This document shows, piece after piece, positions 36,128 through 46,740 of a stretch of DNA of 64,000 bases. Position numbers and translations under genes: made by a program. The notes under the pieces are model-generated. The model did not search any database and was not told the DNA's origin. It saw nothing but the letters and a program-made list of their open reading frames with translations. Within the stretch, counting starts at the first letter, position 1; the number at the start of each line of letters is the position of its first letter. The DNA comes from Ceriagrion tenellum. Taxonomy: Eukaryota; Arthropoda; Insecta; Odonata; Coenagrionidae. Where the stretch lies: contig OY720642.1 in NCBI GenBank assembly GCA_963169105.1, forward strand, positions 79,462,716-79,526,715. The letters run 5' to 3'.

Positions 36128-36356
36128 GAAAGTTCAGCCTTGACGCGCACTCGTAGCGATCGGTAAACACGTCCGCTCAGTCCGAACACCACCAAGCCAT
36201 CCTTCTTCAAGGCGAATTTCGAGGGGGGTTTATGCGAATTAGATGTTCAGGCCTCAAGTCTACATTGTAGCACATGAGACGAAGTCGTGCTTACAAAGCG
36301 ACTGTCGCGGTGGATAAACCCAACTTTGTCGTTATTAAAACGACGAAATTGACGAA

Positions 36357-36500
36357 TTTCCAATCATTGCATGTAACAAATGATGTGGTACAAAGTCACT
36401 CGCACGGGTGCATATACACCAGGGTTGAAATTCGCCATGAAAAAATCATTTGAATTGACCGGGATTCTAACCGGCCTGACCGGCAATTGGGAGATACGTT
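36357..36500 (-). repeat. tRNA-derived SINE, family SINE-C, copy 2
   Basis: Same family and orientation as 30636-30795. Shared minus-strand blocks include ATGGCGAATTTCAACCCTGG, CACCCGTGCGAGTGACTT and ACCACATCATTTGTTA. The B box region (about 36461-36474) reads CCGGTTAGAATCCCGG. The head appears rearranged (a GGTCAGGCCGG element adjoins it). This copy lies just upstream of the 5' end of the L1/Tx1-like element. Confidence 0.72.
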
Positions 36501-36505
36501 TATGA

Positions 36506-38329
36506 GACTTCGTTTTCGACTCTGACAGACGATGACTGTCGTCCGGGAGGTATATACTATCCGGTTATTGCGGTTGACCGTCGTCGTTCGAGTTCGTAAT
36601 CCTTGCCAGAGACGTTCGAGTATATTTGTCATTAAGTAAAAAAAGTTTTTGAAAACGCTTTATTGTTCGGTATCCTTAAAGTAATATTTCACTTTTAAAA
36701 TTTTTGGTCATGGGTAATCTCATCACAAAAATGTCTTTCTAAACTCCACGTTCTAGGTTGTTCTATTTGGCTCTTTTCTTGGTGCTTAGCTTAGTATCGA
36801 CAGGTTTATATCAATAGCCATCAAAGCGTGGTCTTCCATCAACAAACACAAAATATATATATTCTTTTATTACAGGATACCTGTTATCATCGATAGCAAA
36901 TACCAAAAATTATCCTTAATCGATGATAGCTACAGTAGATATACTATTGCAGAAAGCTTAAAACAATGTGCCAGAATCGTAAATGTTATCTGCCTCTCTC
37001 TTTTGCTTAATCCAAAAAAATGGTAAGTGATTAATTCTCATGATAGTTCGAATTGTCTCTGTACAAATTAAGTCTTTCAGGACATAACTGCATAAGAGAT
37101 GTGTTAAATATTAACTTTGAAATTATATAATTATAAAATAATTATATTATATAATTAACATAAAATATTAAATATTAAAAGCAAACGATATATCGTTATT
37201 ATTTTTGGTTGATTTACCTGGGTGAACACTGCCTGCGACAATGCTTGACTAGTGATAGGGACGACATTTTAGTAATATATTGTCTTTTTATCTTGTCAGA
37301 AGCTTAGGAGATTCCCCTCATCTTAATAAATGCGTCATTTTAACATTAGATAAAGTATAGTCGGTTAACTGTGAACTAAAGTAGAAAGTAAGAATGCATA
37401 ATTATATGGCGAGGACTGAATGTAAAATTAGTCCTAGTGTGTGAATAAGAATTATATGTATTATGAAAAGTATTAGAATTTTTAGTATTTTTTTACCTTT
37501 GGCATAGTTTATTAATGTATTCATTATAATGTACAGATACAATTTGATATTATAATGCATCATGTTTTCTCATTCATTATCATCAGGTGGAAATCCACCT
37601 ATTTCTATATTTTTGAGTTTTTTACTTAGGTTCATTCTTAGAGATGGAAGGTTTTATCTGACTAATAACTTCTTCTTTTATTAATTTGATCTTTTACAAT
37701 GATTAATACAATGAATGATACAATGCTTAGGCTACACTTAGTTTAGTAATACATATATGAAATCGAAGACCTATTTTGTCTTTTCATTTTGGTCCTTCTC
37801 GCTTAATTATTTCAATGCAGACAAATTTCAAAACAGTTTCGCTATTTCTTCGCACTGATACTCCTGCGGAGGCAATAAAACTCCTGTTATTTTCATGAAT
37901 TCTCCAAGTTTCTTGATATATTGACATGCGTCAATTCCTGGTTGCGGAAATGCTGGGTGGGTAATGTTTTCAATATGTTTAATGCATTTTTTCGCCGGGA
38001 AACCATTCGGCGAGGAGTGGATACTTTTAATGTACACTCTCAAAGTGCCAACCAGTCTTCAGAAGCTCGAGAGCTGCCCAAAAATATCTCACCCCTTCAG
38101 TGCTTTCATCCCCTCTACCTTGATTCCCTACGGGCCCATTCTCTCAGGGCTGAAGTGAGAATAGTGCTTTTGTTCCCTTTTTAAAGCGAGCGTCGTCACT
38201 CCAGACTAGCCTTCTTATCTCATTCTTTTATTTATTTACATCCCTCGGCCTTCTCACCGGAATTCCTTGAACCCCCTTCGGGCCTCCTGCCTTCCCTTCT
38301 ACCCCTGGGCGTAATAGATGCGAACGGAA
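36506..38329. other. AT-rich unassigned DNA
   Basis: No recognisable gene. A small inverted repeat (TATCATCGAT / ATCGATGATA) occurs at about 36883-36930, and 37120-37165 is a nearly pure AT stretch with self-complementary TTATATAAT motifs. Overlapping short frames at 37828-38184 have no motif. Confidence 0.4.
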
Positions 38330-38399
38330 GAAAAAGGTTCAGCTTCCCCCGCTCCCATGAGACTTCGTCTGTACGGCTCCTTCGCTTACTTTGTCTAGG

Positions 38400-38820
38400 G
38401 CTGTATGTGGTGTTATATAATTATTAGGTGGTCTACCGGATATGGTAGGTTTAAAAGAAGTAAGTAAAATCCTTGAGATGTGCAGCATTGTATCTACATA
38501 CACAATTTCTTCCCTTATCTTTGCGCACGTGCTTCCTTCTTTCAACACGTCCATATAGTATCTTCCCTCTCATCTCTTTCGTTTAACCAGCGTCCTCCCC
38601 TCAATCACGGTATTGAGAAATTATACGCCTCTTATCACCTTTTCTAACCGCCTCCTTCTCCTCCGTAATTTCATGCAGAAGGATTCTTTTGTCGCCAACC
38701 ATATTAGGCACTTCCTTGTTTGTATTCCTTTCCATCCATCGTATATTTTACACCCTCCTCCTTCAACACATCTCGCGCTGTTGTCAATCTTTGTTTCTTG
38801 CATCAAAGCCCCCTTCACTG
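38400..38820 (-). mobile_element. LINE C-terminal remnant (antisense)
   Basis: On the minus strand, about 38740-38640 encodes NIRWMERNTNKEVPNMVGDK followed by RILLHEITEEKEA. This matches the arthropod LINE C-terminal pattern in which (F)EMW.WRR.L.I.W.....N.EVL..V...R.LL..I precedes a GHILR block. After a frameshift the next segment reads FLNTVIEGRTLVKRKR (about 38620-38570), then YYMDVLKEGSTCAKIRE (about 38555-38505), equal to the LL..ViEGR..GKR.RGR....(m)d.lKeg region. The sequence between is disturbed. No palm domain or 3' tail is present, so this is an old fragment. Confidence 0.62.
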
Positions 38821-40560
38821 TCTAATATAACAGCATATCACATGTCCCTATCTACTTCTATGTAAGCTCACCCAAGGTTCCTGTCATTGCCTATATCCAT
38901 TGCTCGATGCGTCTTGCTCTCACGCAGTTCTCCTCCTTATGTTTTTCCTTCACTGTTGATAGGAAGAATACAAATATTTATGTATAACTACACTTCAATT
39001 CTTATTTTTTTCACTCCTCTGTATAATAAACAGTATTCCTTATTGAGTGTGGAATGAAAGCGAAAGAAAAGGATATTTTTTTGTTTTTCGGATGATGCAT
39101 ATGAGACTGTCACTGTGCAATGAGTTATAATATCATATGAATTATCAAACCTCGTCCTTATACAAAGTGAAATTTACAAAAGGCACCAGTCGTCGTTAAT
39201 ATCACGAGATAGGAATTGTTCCCTTTATATTGAGTCTATGTGATAACAATTCATTGCTGTTAAATTTCAGTCTCTTATTTCTAATTCTTTCAGTGAGGAC
39301 GTAAAAGCCAAACTGGTACATTTTTTACGTATTTGTGAACGGGTTATTTGTGTCACTTCAATTATCACCCGTTTCTTTACCTTCAAATCACTTAATTATT
39401 TCCAAATAGGATGGACCCAAGCGCCTTTTAAAACAACTGAACTATACAGAATAAAATTGTGTGCTTACAGCCAGGGTTTTTCAAACGTTTTTGGCGTGTG
39501 CTTTGTTGGGTATTCAAGTCAACGTCAGTAATTGTCTTTTTTAGCAGCATTTTTCTAAGTGTACGATGAGAGTGAGGTATTACCTATTTCTCAAAATTTC
39601 CATCATGGACGACGCATATCTTTTTCCAAGGGTAATAATTCCCTTTCTCATTAATTCACTGCCTTTGTTTATCATCCTTTGGGTATTCTTGGGCACCAGT
39701 TGTTAAAATTCAATGTTAGCGCTTCTCTTTCTAACCCTTCTCTGCTTTGCTCTCTTTTAAACTACCCCATCTCTTTTTCCCAGATCCATTAACTACTCCC
39801 CCCTTAATCCACGTTCGCTCTTCTCGTCCGTTGTGACGCGAAGAAAAGCGCTTAAGGATCAGGAGAGATTTTGATGTCTAATTTCTTTTATTTCGTCCTA
39901 GAAGGTTATGCAAAAAGGACGGAAGAAGGATATGAGAGAAAAGATGAGATTGTCGGTGGGGATGAAGATTGGTGTTTGTGAGGGGAAACGCTGCCGGAAG
40001 GGAGGAGTGGCGATGGAGGAACACACTAAGGAGAGAGAAAGTTGAAGGGAAATAAAGGGAGAGGTAAACGAGTGAATTAGATTGAAACAGTTTAAAGAAG
40101 GGTTCCCTAGGACAAAGGATTGTTCCGGAGGAATAAAAAAGGCGTGCGAGGGACGATAGCATTTGCATACGGCCTCCGTTGCCCCAAGCGGCTATTTTTG
40201 CCCCTGTCACTTTACGCACTTTGTCATGTCTCACGGATGGTGAGTGGAAAAGATTAAGAGAATGGAGAGCGTTTTCGTTTCTTAATAAAATTAAGCTGCA
40301 AATGCTGGAAAGTGTAACTGAGTGTGCCTCATAGTACAGTCATATTGTACCATACAGTAATTATCTCTTGTCGTCTGTCCTTGTTGTCCCACCAAAGGAC
40401 TCCTTTGGGTAACTGTCAGGCTCAAATCCACTTAATCTTGTGTTTAGTGTGCAGTATCATATTTTTTGCTCCTGAAAATAAAATTATCAAATACAGTCTT
40501 TCATTTTAATTTAAGGGGCCGCTTCTTTCAGGCACCACGAGACTACTTCAAATAACAAGC

Positions 40561-41019
40561 TTAAATATATATTGACTCAGATTCCTTTCTAAATGCATCG
40601 CTTTTCTTCTGTTTTAACTTGCAAGCGTATTCACTGTATTTGCTTTTGAATTGATGCATAACCAGGAACCTTGCATTAATAATTGTATGTCTAGGATTTG
40701 GTGCAAAAGAAATCCTTTTGTCGTATACTGGTGAAAGATATACACGACAGGTTTTAGAGTAAGCTTTTAGACCCAACAGGTATAAAAGTGTTGACGTGAT
40801 GGCTCCAGTCAGTTTATTTTCTGAATTTAAGGATTTTTTCAGTGTAAGTAGTAAAAATATAGTTTTCGGATCTTTAATCAGGTAGAACCTCAGAAAAATG
40901 TTTTCATCCAGTAAACTTATAGACAGACTAGTGGATGTCATTTTTTCAAACATATCAGTAAACCTGTTTTCTATCTTACGAATCCATAAAAAATTGTGGT
41001 TTACAATTTCGTGTGACAT
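40561..41019 (-). CDS. unidentified 152-codon open frame
   Basis: The frame starts at an ATG and ends in TAA. It encodes a Lys/Ser/Leu-rich protein (begins MSHEIVNHNFLWIRKIEN) with a basic C-terminus (ACKLKQKKSDAFRKESE). No signal peptide, membrane segment or known motif is visible. It is the longest single open frame outside the 30-36 kb retrotransposon, but is only mildly longer than chance predicts in AT-rich DNA of this length. Alternatives are a remnant of an unrecognised mobile or viral element, or a fortuitous frame. No flanking exon structure was found. Confidence 0.2.
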   Translation of the reverse strand: MSHEIVNHNFLWIRKIENRFTDMFEKMTSTSLSISLLDENIFLRFYLIKDPKTIFLLLTLKKSLNSENKLTGAITSTLLYLLGLKAYSKTCRVYLSPVYDKRISFAPNPRHTIINARFLVMHQFKSKYSEYACKLKQKKSDAFRKESESIYI

Positions 41020-42316
41020 TTAATAAAAAAATACGGAAGAATAGCAGGCAGGAAGGCTCCCGAGAGAAAATTAAGAAGGGTGTTACAGGAGAAATGTAGA
41101 AGACGAAAGGAGTGATAGGATGCCGGATATTAAGAATATATATGAGTAGATCTTACTGTTATGGTTTAACGGTTGCTTTTTTGTTGTTTTATTTCTTAAA
41201 TTGTTGCTTTTATGTTTACATAAAGCTTATGGTTAAATTTTAGCATTGTCCGTTTTCAGTTTTCACTATTCACAACTTTCTTGATTCTTTGCGCGAGTGA
41301 AAAGAGAGTCACGGTGAATTATGTGATTGCGGTTATATGACTCAATGGTGTTGGAACAATTGAGGATGGGGCCGATTTCCAGCCATCACTTTTGCTCCTA
41401 AACCTCATTCACACCAAAATTTGTTAGAAAAGATTTTAAAGTATCTTGGACGATTGATTTTCTAAAATATTTTATGCATTGATAATAATCTACTTAACCT
41501 TTATTTTTACGTGCGAGGTTTATGTGTAAATAATTTGAACTCGGTGGACAATTTCTGTAAATATTATGGCCTGTCAATTAGAAAAATTTTTATTTTAATA
41601 ATTATGTCTTTGTTATAAATATAACATGGATAAATGGTGGTTCAACGAGAAATTAATGTACACCGCTTGATCGTCCTATACTTGGGAGGGGACGCAGTAA
41701 GTACTTTTAGGAATAGAAAATGAGCGAAAGTCAGTGAAAGTTTGTGGAGTATTTAGAGTCAAATACACGGAATAAGAAAAGACGAAATTTGGAGGCAAAA
41801 ACTGAGAGGTACGATTATATGATTGAGGCCAAAAATTAATTGATCAGGGGCTTTTTTTCGAATGAATAATGGTTTTCTGATGCAGAGGAGGAGGGAGTAA
41901 AGAAAAAATGGCCGAGGTGATCGAGTGAGGATGTCACGAAAGAATGTCACGTGAATGGCGCGATTGGTTCTCTGAGGAGAAATGACGGGGTAAGGAACAC
42001 GGTAAGACCTTTAGGTGGGAACTAAATGAAAAGGATCAGATAAACACTTGGTACTTCCAAACCGCCGTGAATTTTTTCCGTCCAATGAGTTAACTATTAC
42101 AGAAATCTTCAACCGCAGTATCTCGAGGAATAATTGAGTGAATTGGTTTCAATTCAAATATCAGTTATATCATTTCTCTGCTCTCCTTTCTTTCCTAATT
42201 CTTGTAACTTATGGCCAATTTATGAATTTATATCAATGCAAGAAAGCTATGATTTAGTAAAAAATGTTAGGTGATGATATCTGGCACTAATTATGGTTCC
42301 AAGTGGAGCAGATTCT

Positions 42317-42339
42317 TTCAGTGCAAAATTTGCACTGAA
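42317..42339. repeat. 23-base perfect palindrome
   Basis: TTCAGTGCAAA and TTTGCACTGAA flank a single central A. The two 11-bp arms are perfect reverse complements. It could be a protein-binding site or a chance palindrome. Confidence 0.9.
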
Positions 42340-44559
42340 CTGATTCCTCTCTCTGAGGGTCATTGTTTTATGATGGTTTCCAAAGGTTTCGAAGGCTTAA
42401 CTCGTTTATTCTCACCAAAGATTCTTCTTCCTGATTGATGCTAAAACATTAATAAAAACCGCAGACATTATGTACTCCCCTAGTATAGTTCGAACTGATA
42501 TAGCCAGAGAATGAGGTGGCAAGTGTAATTTTACATCACAATTTATGTTTTATAACAGGCAGGTCTTGAAATTATGAATACCTCTCTGTTTAGTCTCTGA
42601 ACATATTTTTATGGATTTTCTAATGGTTATTGATTTTTTTAGAAAGAAAACCTGTGCTTTTGCTCATCCTTTTTTGTAATTTTAAAGCTGAATAGTTTTA
42701 AAGTAGTTTTTCCATTACTTCAGTTATGAAAACGCGCAGACTTTGCCAGATTAACGAGCGCTTGGTGGCACTAAGCCACGGAAATTTTCCTTTCTTTGTT
42801 CCGTCTCTAGCTTAAATCTGGAAACTCACTCTGAAAAAAAAACTTCCCAGATGTGAATTTTTCTTTCAAATGAATAAAGTTCCGGCGTTCTATTATTAGC
42901 AGTTTGCCGTCTTTGCGGTGACACTCTCTCCCCTTCAACGAAGCTTTTTGCTTCTGAGGCTTCTCCAAACCTTTATTAGGGAAGGAGATATGAGGTGATG
43001 ATAGTATGAGAAAAGCAAACATAACCTTGGTTTATGAATACATATGCGTTGAAAATAGAGCAAAATCTTCATTTGGGAAAAGAGAAAGCAAAGGAATATT
43101 TTGGGAAAGAGGACCAGCGAGCAGATTTTGGGATTTATTTGAAATTTTAAAGGCTTTCCGCCGGTCTCAATCACTTTGAAACGAAGAAACTCAAAAGAAA
43201 ACCTGTTCTTTCATTCATTTGACTAGTCATACTGTCACCAATGTAAACGCTCCCTGTTGGATTACTTAAGGTATAGTACGTATTTCTATTAACCGGTTAC
43301 CGTACGCTGAAATGTGCCGAAATTACTTAGGTAATTTTTGTACGGTAAAAAAAACTAGCCCTGATGTATTTTTTTTTCGTAAATTTATCATATTTTGCAC
43401 TTTTCCTCCGAAAAAGAATTTAATCTTTAGTAAAATGAGCAGCAGGATTACTGAAGATAAGAAATATTAGGTGATTTTTAGAGGACTACGGTAATGGTAA
43501 ATAATTGATAATGGTTATAATTATGTTTCAAATACTATGTATAGGTACGTATTCATTTTACTCGCATATTACGGTTACTTCTTGACCTTATGCAGTAACT
43601 TTGAAGATCTTTTTATAACTTAGTAGCTTGTGCAATGTAAATCCTTACGCCTTTAATTAACCTGCAGGACTCAAAAAAGTTCAAATGTGTTGTAATTCTT
43701 TGATTTTCTGCATTTCAGTTATTTTGTTTTGCTGTTCTCGAAGTATTATTGTCCATCATGTAGATCAGACAAACTTGTTGGATACATTTAACGACAAAAT
43801 TGATTGTTGAAACTGTATTTGAAGGATTTCAAATGAACTCCATGAAAGCGAAACTTTCGAAAAAATATGAAGGATGTCAAAATGATATCTATGCAAGATT
43901 AACGCGGTTATTTTGTCAAGTAGTGGACTGGAGAGCTGCTGCAAACTTATCATCGGATAAGTGACTATGTATTATCTGATAAGTAATTATTGATGAAAAA
44001 ACCTCTGCAATGTGGGAGATGATATGGTGGGATGGCGTGAAGCATATGGTGAGGATTTTCCGCTCAAATGAGTAATGAAACCGGTTGATTCCTCTCTTCA
44101 GATATTCATTGATATGATGCGTAATTACGTTCGTGTGCGTCTTTATGTACTGCAGCCGTTACTATTGCGACATATTGAAAGCCATAATATGTGCTTGCAA
44201 GGAGCAAAGTTCACTGTCACCCAGTAAAAGTTCCAAAATTAGACAGAAGAAGGTAATTGAATAATGAATTTACTCTACCTAAATGAGGTAATTTCTAAAA
44301 GTATTCTGAAGTAAGACTTCTTACATTTACTGTTTTCCCTAAAATTGAAAAAAATTCTCTTAGGTCAAGCTGGCCATAAAAGAATATCAATCAAAATATC
44401 TACTCGAATCTGAAACTTTAAGCCTTTCAGAACATACTGATGGAATTTTCACGCAATGAATTTGGAATAATATATTGTATCGATATCGTTGCAATCCTTT
44501 TGCTAGCATATATTTCATTTTTGGAAAAAAATGTTTTATTTAATTTGATATTTTTTCGG

Positions 44560-44617
44560 TCGTGGTGGCAGCGGGGTAAAGTCCTTGCCTGTAAATCTCA
44601 GTACCGTGGGCTCATAA
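44560..44617 (+). repeat. tRNA-derived SINE, family SINE-B, 5' half
   Basis: The tRNA-like head reads GTGGTGGCAGCGGGGTAAAG (A-box region), then CCTTGCCTGTAAATCTCAG, and ends in GTGGGCTC, the first half of a B box. It is interrupted at 44618 by the MITE and resumes at 45140 as TTAATCTGTCCGAG. Joined across the insert, the B box is recognisable against GGGTTCGAATCC. Confidence 0.72.
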
Positions 44618-45139
44618 CCCTCTATGGACGGAATTATGAAGCATCAGCATGAAATAAATCCTGCTAATATCTTAGTTTTTTTTAAGTTCTATTTGTGCAT
44701 CTTTGAACAAACTGCAATTTACATGATAGTAAAATTTATCTTGAAATGTAATGTGTTTGTATTTTATGTATTTAATTTCAAATAATACTTTACATAATAA
44801 TATTTACACGAGGTATACTTCAACATTACCTTCATAACGTATCTTTTTTCAAGTTTCCCAATTTTTTCTTCATATAACAGCTGAAACAGTTGCAGAATTT
44901 CCGCGCTCCACCAGGAACGCCAACGTCAGTGAATAGCGTCACAAATTCATCTCTTGTTTCATCTCTTCTTCATCACAAATTGTTTGACAAACTGCTGAAA
45001 GAAACGTAACCTTCCTCACACTTAATCCGAAGCGTTACAATTCTGTCTAGCGCACCAACTAAATATTAAATCCTCTTAGAAATCAGATATTTCAATGATT
45101 TTAAAAGGTAACAAATTTGACTCGCTCGTCCATAGAGGG
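44618..45139. mobile_element. piggyBac-like MITE inserted in a SINE
   Basis: The element is 522 bp. The left end CCCTCTATGGACG (44618-44630) and right end CGTCCATAGAGGG (45127-45139) are perfect 13-bp inverted repeats. Flanks are ATAA on the left (44614-44617) and TTAA on the right (45140-45143), consistent with a TTAA target duplication in which one base has mutated. Inverted repeats starting CCC next to TTAA are a feature of the piggyBac superfamily (family knowledge). No transposase is encoded, so it would have been mobilised in trans. The superfamily call is inferred from the ends only. Confidence 0.68.
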
Positions 45140-45240
45140 TTAATCTGTCCGAGTAAGATTTTCACCACCCAGGGCATCGTTGTGTGTGTCCGTCTATGTA
45201 ATAACTACTTTGGGGTAATAATTCACGTGAAGCTGTTATG
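45140..45240 (+). repeat. tRNA-derived SINE, family SINE-B, 3' half
   Basis: Continues the B box and body after the MITE: TCTGTCCGAGTAAGATTTTC, then ACCACCCAGGGCATCG and a short GTGTGTGTCCGTC stretch. A body starting GTA(A/G)GATTTTCA.CACCCAGGGCA after the B box fits a SINE derived from a tRNA-like head. The 3' end is approximate. Confidence 0.65.
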
Positions 45241-46078
45241 TATATAGACATTATTGTAATCCGTACAGAGGGATGATACTCAGTCGTCAAAACATTTTCT
45301 GGAGATGCGTCCCCGGTCACTCATTCTCAGGGCTCTTTTCTCTGCTTTCCCAAAAATTTCTCTCCGGTGAATTTCTTCGTTTGAACCGTCAAAAGCGTCC
45401 GCACATCCTCCAAACTCGACCCGTGTCCAAATTTCCATCCGCTGGACTCACTACCCCTCCTCCACTGTTGGGAACGATACCACGACCATGTACTATGGCC
45501 CTCAACACCCTCTGAATAGGGTTTAGTGTTTTTAATGCCGTGTAGCGCTGTCCTTAAGGAAACTGCGATGAAATTACATGATAGTTGTGGTGGAACAAGA
45601 TGAGACCACATGCACGCGATGAGTTTTGGTATTACAACATAATTATGGAGCTCGATTTATCTGTCGAATGCTTATCCTCGCGGATTGATCATTGCTATCA
45701 CTATATACTGAAGTCATGGAATTATTACTTGTGGCAAAACCAGCGTCACACCTTTGCTTGCCATAATACCAATTGTATAAATCACGCTACGGAAAACATA
45801 TGATGCCTCTTAAATATATGTCATGAAAATGAAATCGGATCACAAGACCATTTTTTCATCATTTTGAGCAATAATTAATAATAGATATAATCCGGCTTTA
45901 TTGTCTTAATAAAACAATTTCTAATATTTTAAATTATGCGCTGAAAATGACAATTTAGTTCCAATAATATTTTTATTCCGCTGCTGTAGTTAAAATGTGG
46001 CCACTGATATTTAAAAATGTATGAAGAACTTGATAAAACTACTCCTTGTGTTACTATCTCTAGACTAATTTGATGATT
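45241..46078. other. unassigned DNA
   Basis: A G+C-richer patch at 45300-45520 carries overlapping open frames on both strands (plus 80 codons, minus 94 codons) with no known motif. The rest is AT-rich. Confidence 0.4.
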
Positions 46079-46740
46079 TATCCATGATAAAATATAACAC
46101 AACAGTAGTAATATCCACACTTTAATATACTACTTCAACACCGACCATGGTTTCGACATACTATGTCATTTTCAAGGTGATGGGATAGACACTCACACAT
46201 GTATTTATACCAGAGCCAAGGTAGGAGGAGGGGGTATATGGAAGAGGCGTGAGGGGTAGGGGGGAAGTGGGAGGGGGAAAGAACAGATTGGGTGAACATA
46301 TGAAGGTCGATGACGTAAAGACAAAGTGGGGTGTGGGTGCAGGTCAGGGTTTAATTATAGGGACGCTTAGCTTTAACAAAGGTGAGTCAGAACAGAATAA
46401 AACATCGTTGCAAAGTTCATCCGGGCTATTGACAATTTCAAATTTTTCCATAAAATCCAATTTAAGCCCTTTGTCATTACAATGTAAAATATCTATGACC
46501 AAGTTGCTAAAATGATTACACTGGCAGAAATGATTTGCAAAACAAGATTTTCCATCATTATGTATAAAACTTCTTCTATACTCCTTCACTCTGTATTTAA
46601 AACTTCTACCAGTCTGTCTAACATAACAAATACCACAGTCCTCACACTTTAATTTATACACTCCACTTTGTTATATTTTATCATGGATATATCGCACTTC
46701 CACCAAGTAAAGCCTGAAACGATTTCATACGTACCTGGAG
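46079..46740 (-). mobile_element. Penelope-like element fragment with inverted tail at its 5' junction
   Basis: A minus-strand GIY-YIG coding fragment (46344-46676) is followed by a 3' region down to 46079. That region contains a hairpin GACATAGTATGTC plus GAAAC (46155-46172), then the tail TTATATTTTATCATGGATAA. Immediately upstream of the coding part, 46669-46689 is a perfect 21-bp inverted copy of the tail (46079-46099). It continues in plus orientation through CACTTCCACCAAGTAAAGCC, which resembles the repeats at 2471 and 18676. Penelope-like elements are known for partial copies with pseudo-LTRs in direct or inverted arrangement. The reverse transcriptase is absent, so the copy is 5'-truncated. 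Confidence 0.8.
46344..46676 (-). pseudogene. GIY-YIG endonuclease domain of a Penelope-like element (partial)
   Basis: The frame reads SGVYKLKCEDCGICYVRQTG, then RSFKYRVKEYRRSFIHNDGK and ANHFCQCNH, ending LLKLSVPIIKP. In EN+ Penelope-like elements this domain nicks target DNA and lies C-terminal to the reverse transcriptase. The GIY part is GVY and the YIG part is YVR, where the family has YVG, so the invariant Gly is changed. The position where many relatives have EH carries EY. The frame is open through the whole domain, but it has no N-terminal RT and probably encodes no active enzyme. Confidence 0.85.

Larger units (their letters stand above)
30796..36240 (-). mobile_element. near full-length, inactivated L1/Tx1-like non-LTR retrotransposon
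   Basis: A minus-strand element of about 5.4 kb with the classical two-ORF layout: 5' leader (about 36240-35974), ORF1 (35973 to about 34260), ORF2 (34243-30930) and a short 3' untranslated region. It moves by endonuclease nicking and target-primed reverse transcription (family knowledge). Sequence signs of clade are the WW...K..IK segment before the RT, the KGKAPGS block and ORF1's RRM-like/cysteine-knuckle arrangement, all like the L1/Tx1 group. Multiple frameshifts and stops in both ORFs make it non-autonomous now. Ends are approximate; no target-site duplication was found. It is bracketed by SINE-C copies at 30.64-30.80 and 36.36-36.50 kb. Confidence 0.85.
38830..44559. other. 5.7 kb with no recognisable gene except one unidentified frame
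   Basis: AT-rich DNA with a G+C-richer purine/pyrimidine-biased stretch at about 39700-40240. The antisense frame at 39878-40234 there is Ser/Leu/Pro-rich and looks like a composition artefact. An exact 23-base palindrome lies at 42317-42339. No other repeats could be assigned to a family. Confidence 0.4.

Noticed and set aside
30636..36500. Flanking direct repeats interpreted as long terminal repeats
   Set aside because: The repeats have tRNA-like heads and B boxes (SINEs), are only about 150 bp, and the interior encodes a non-LTR endonuclease and reverse transcriptase, not a gag-pol of an LTR element.
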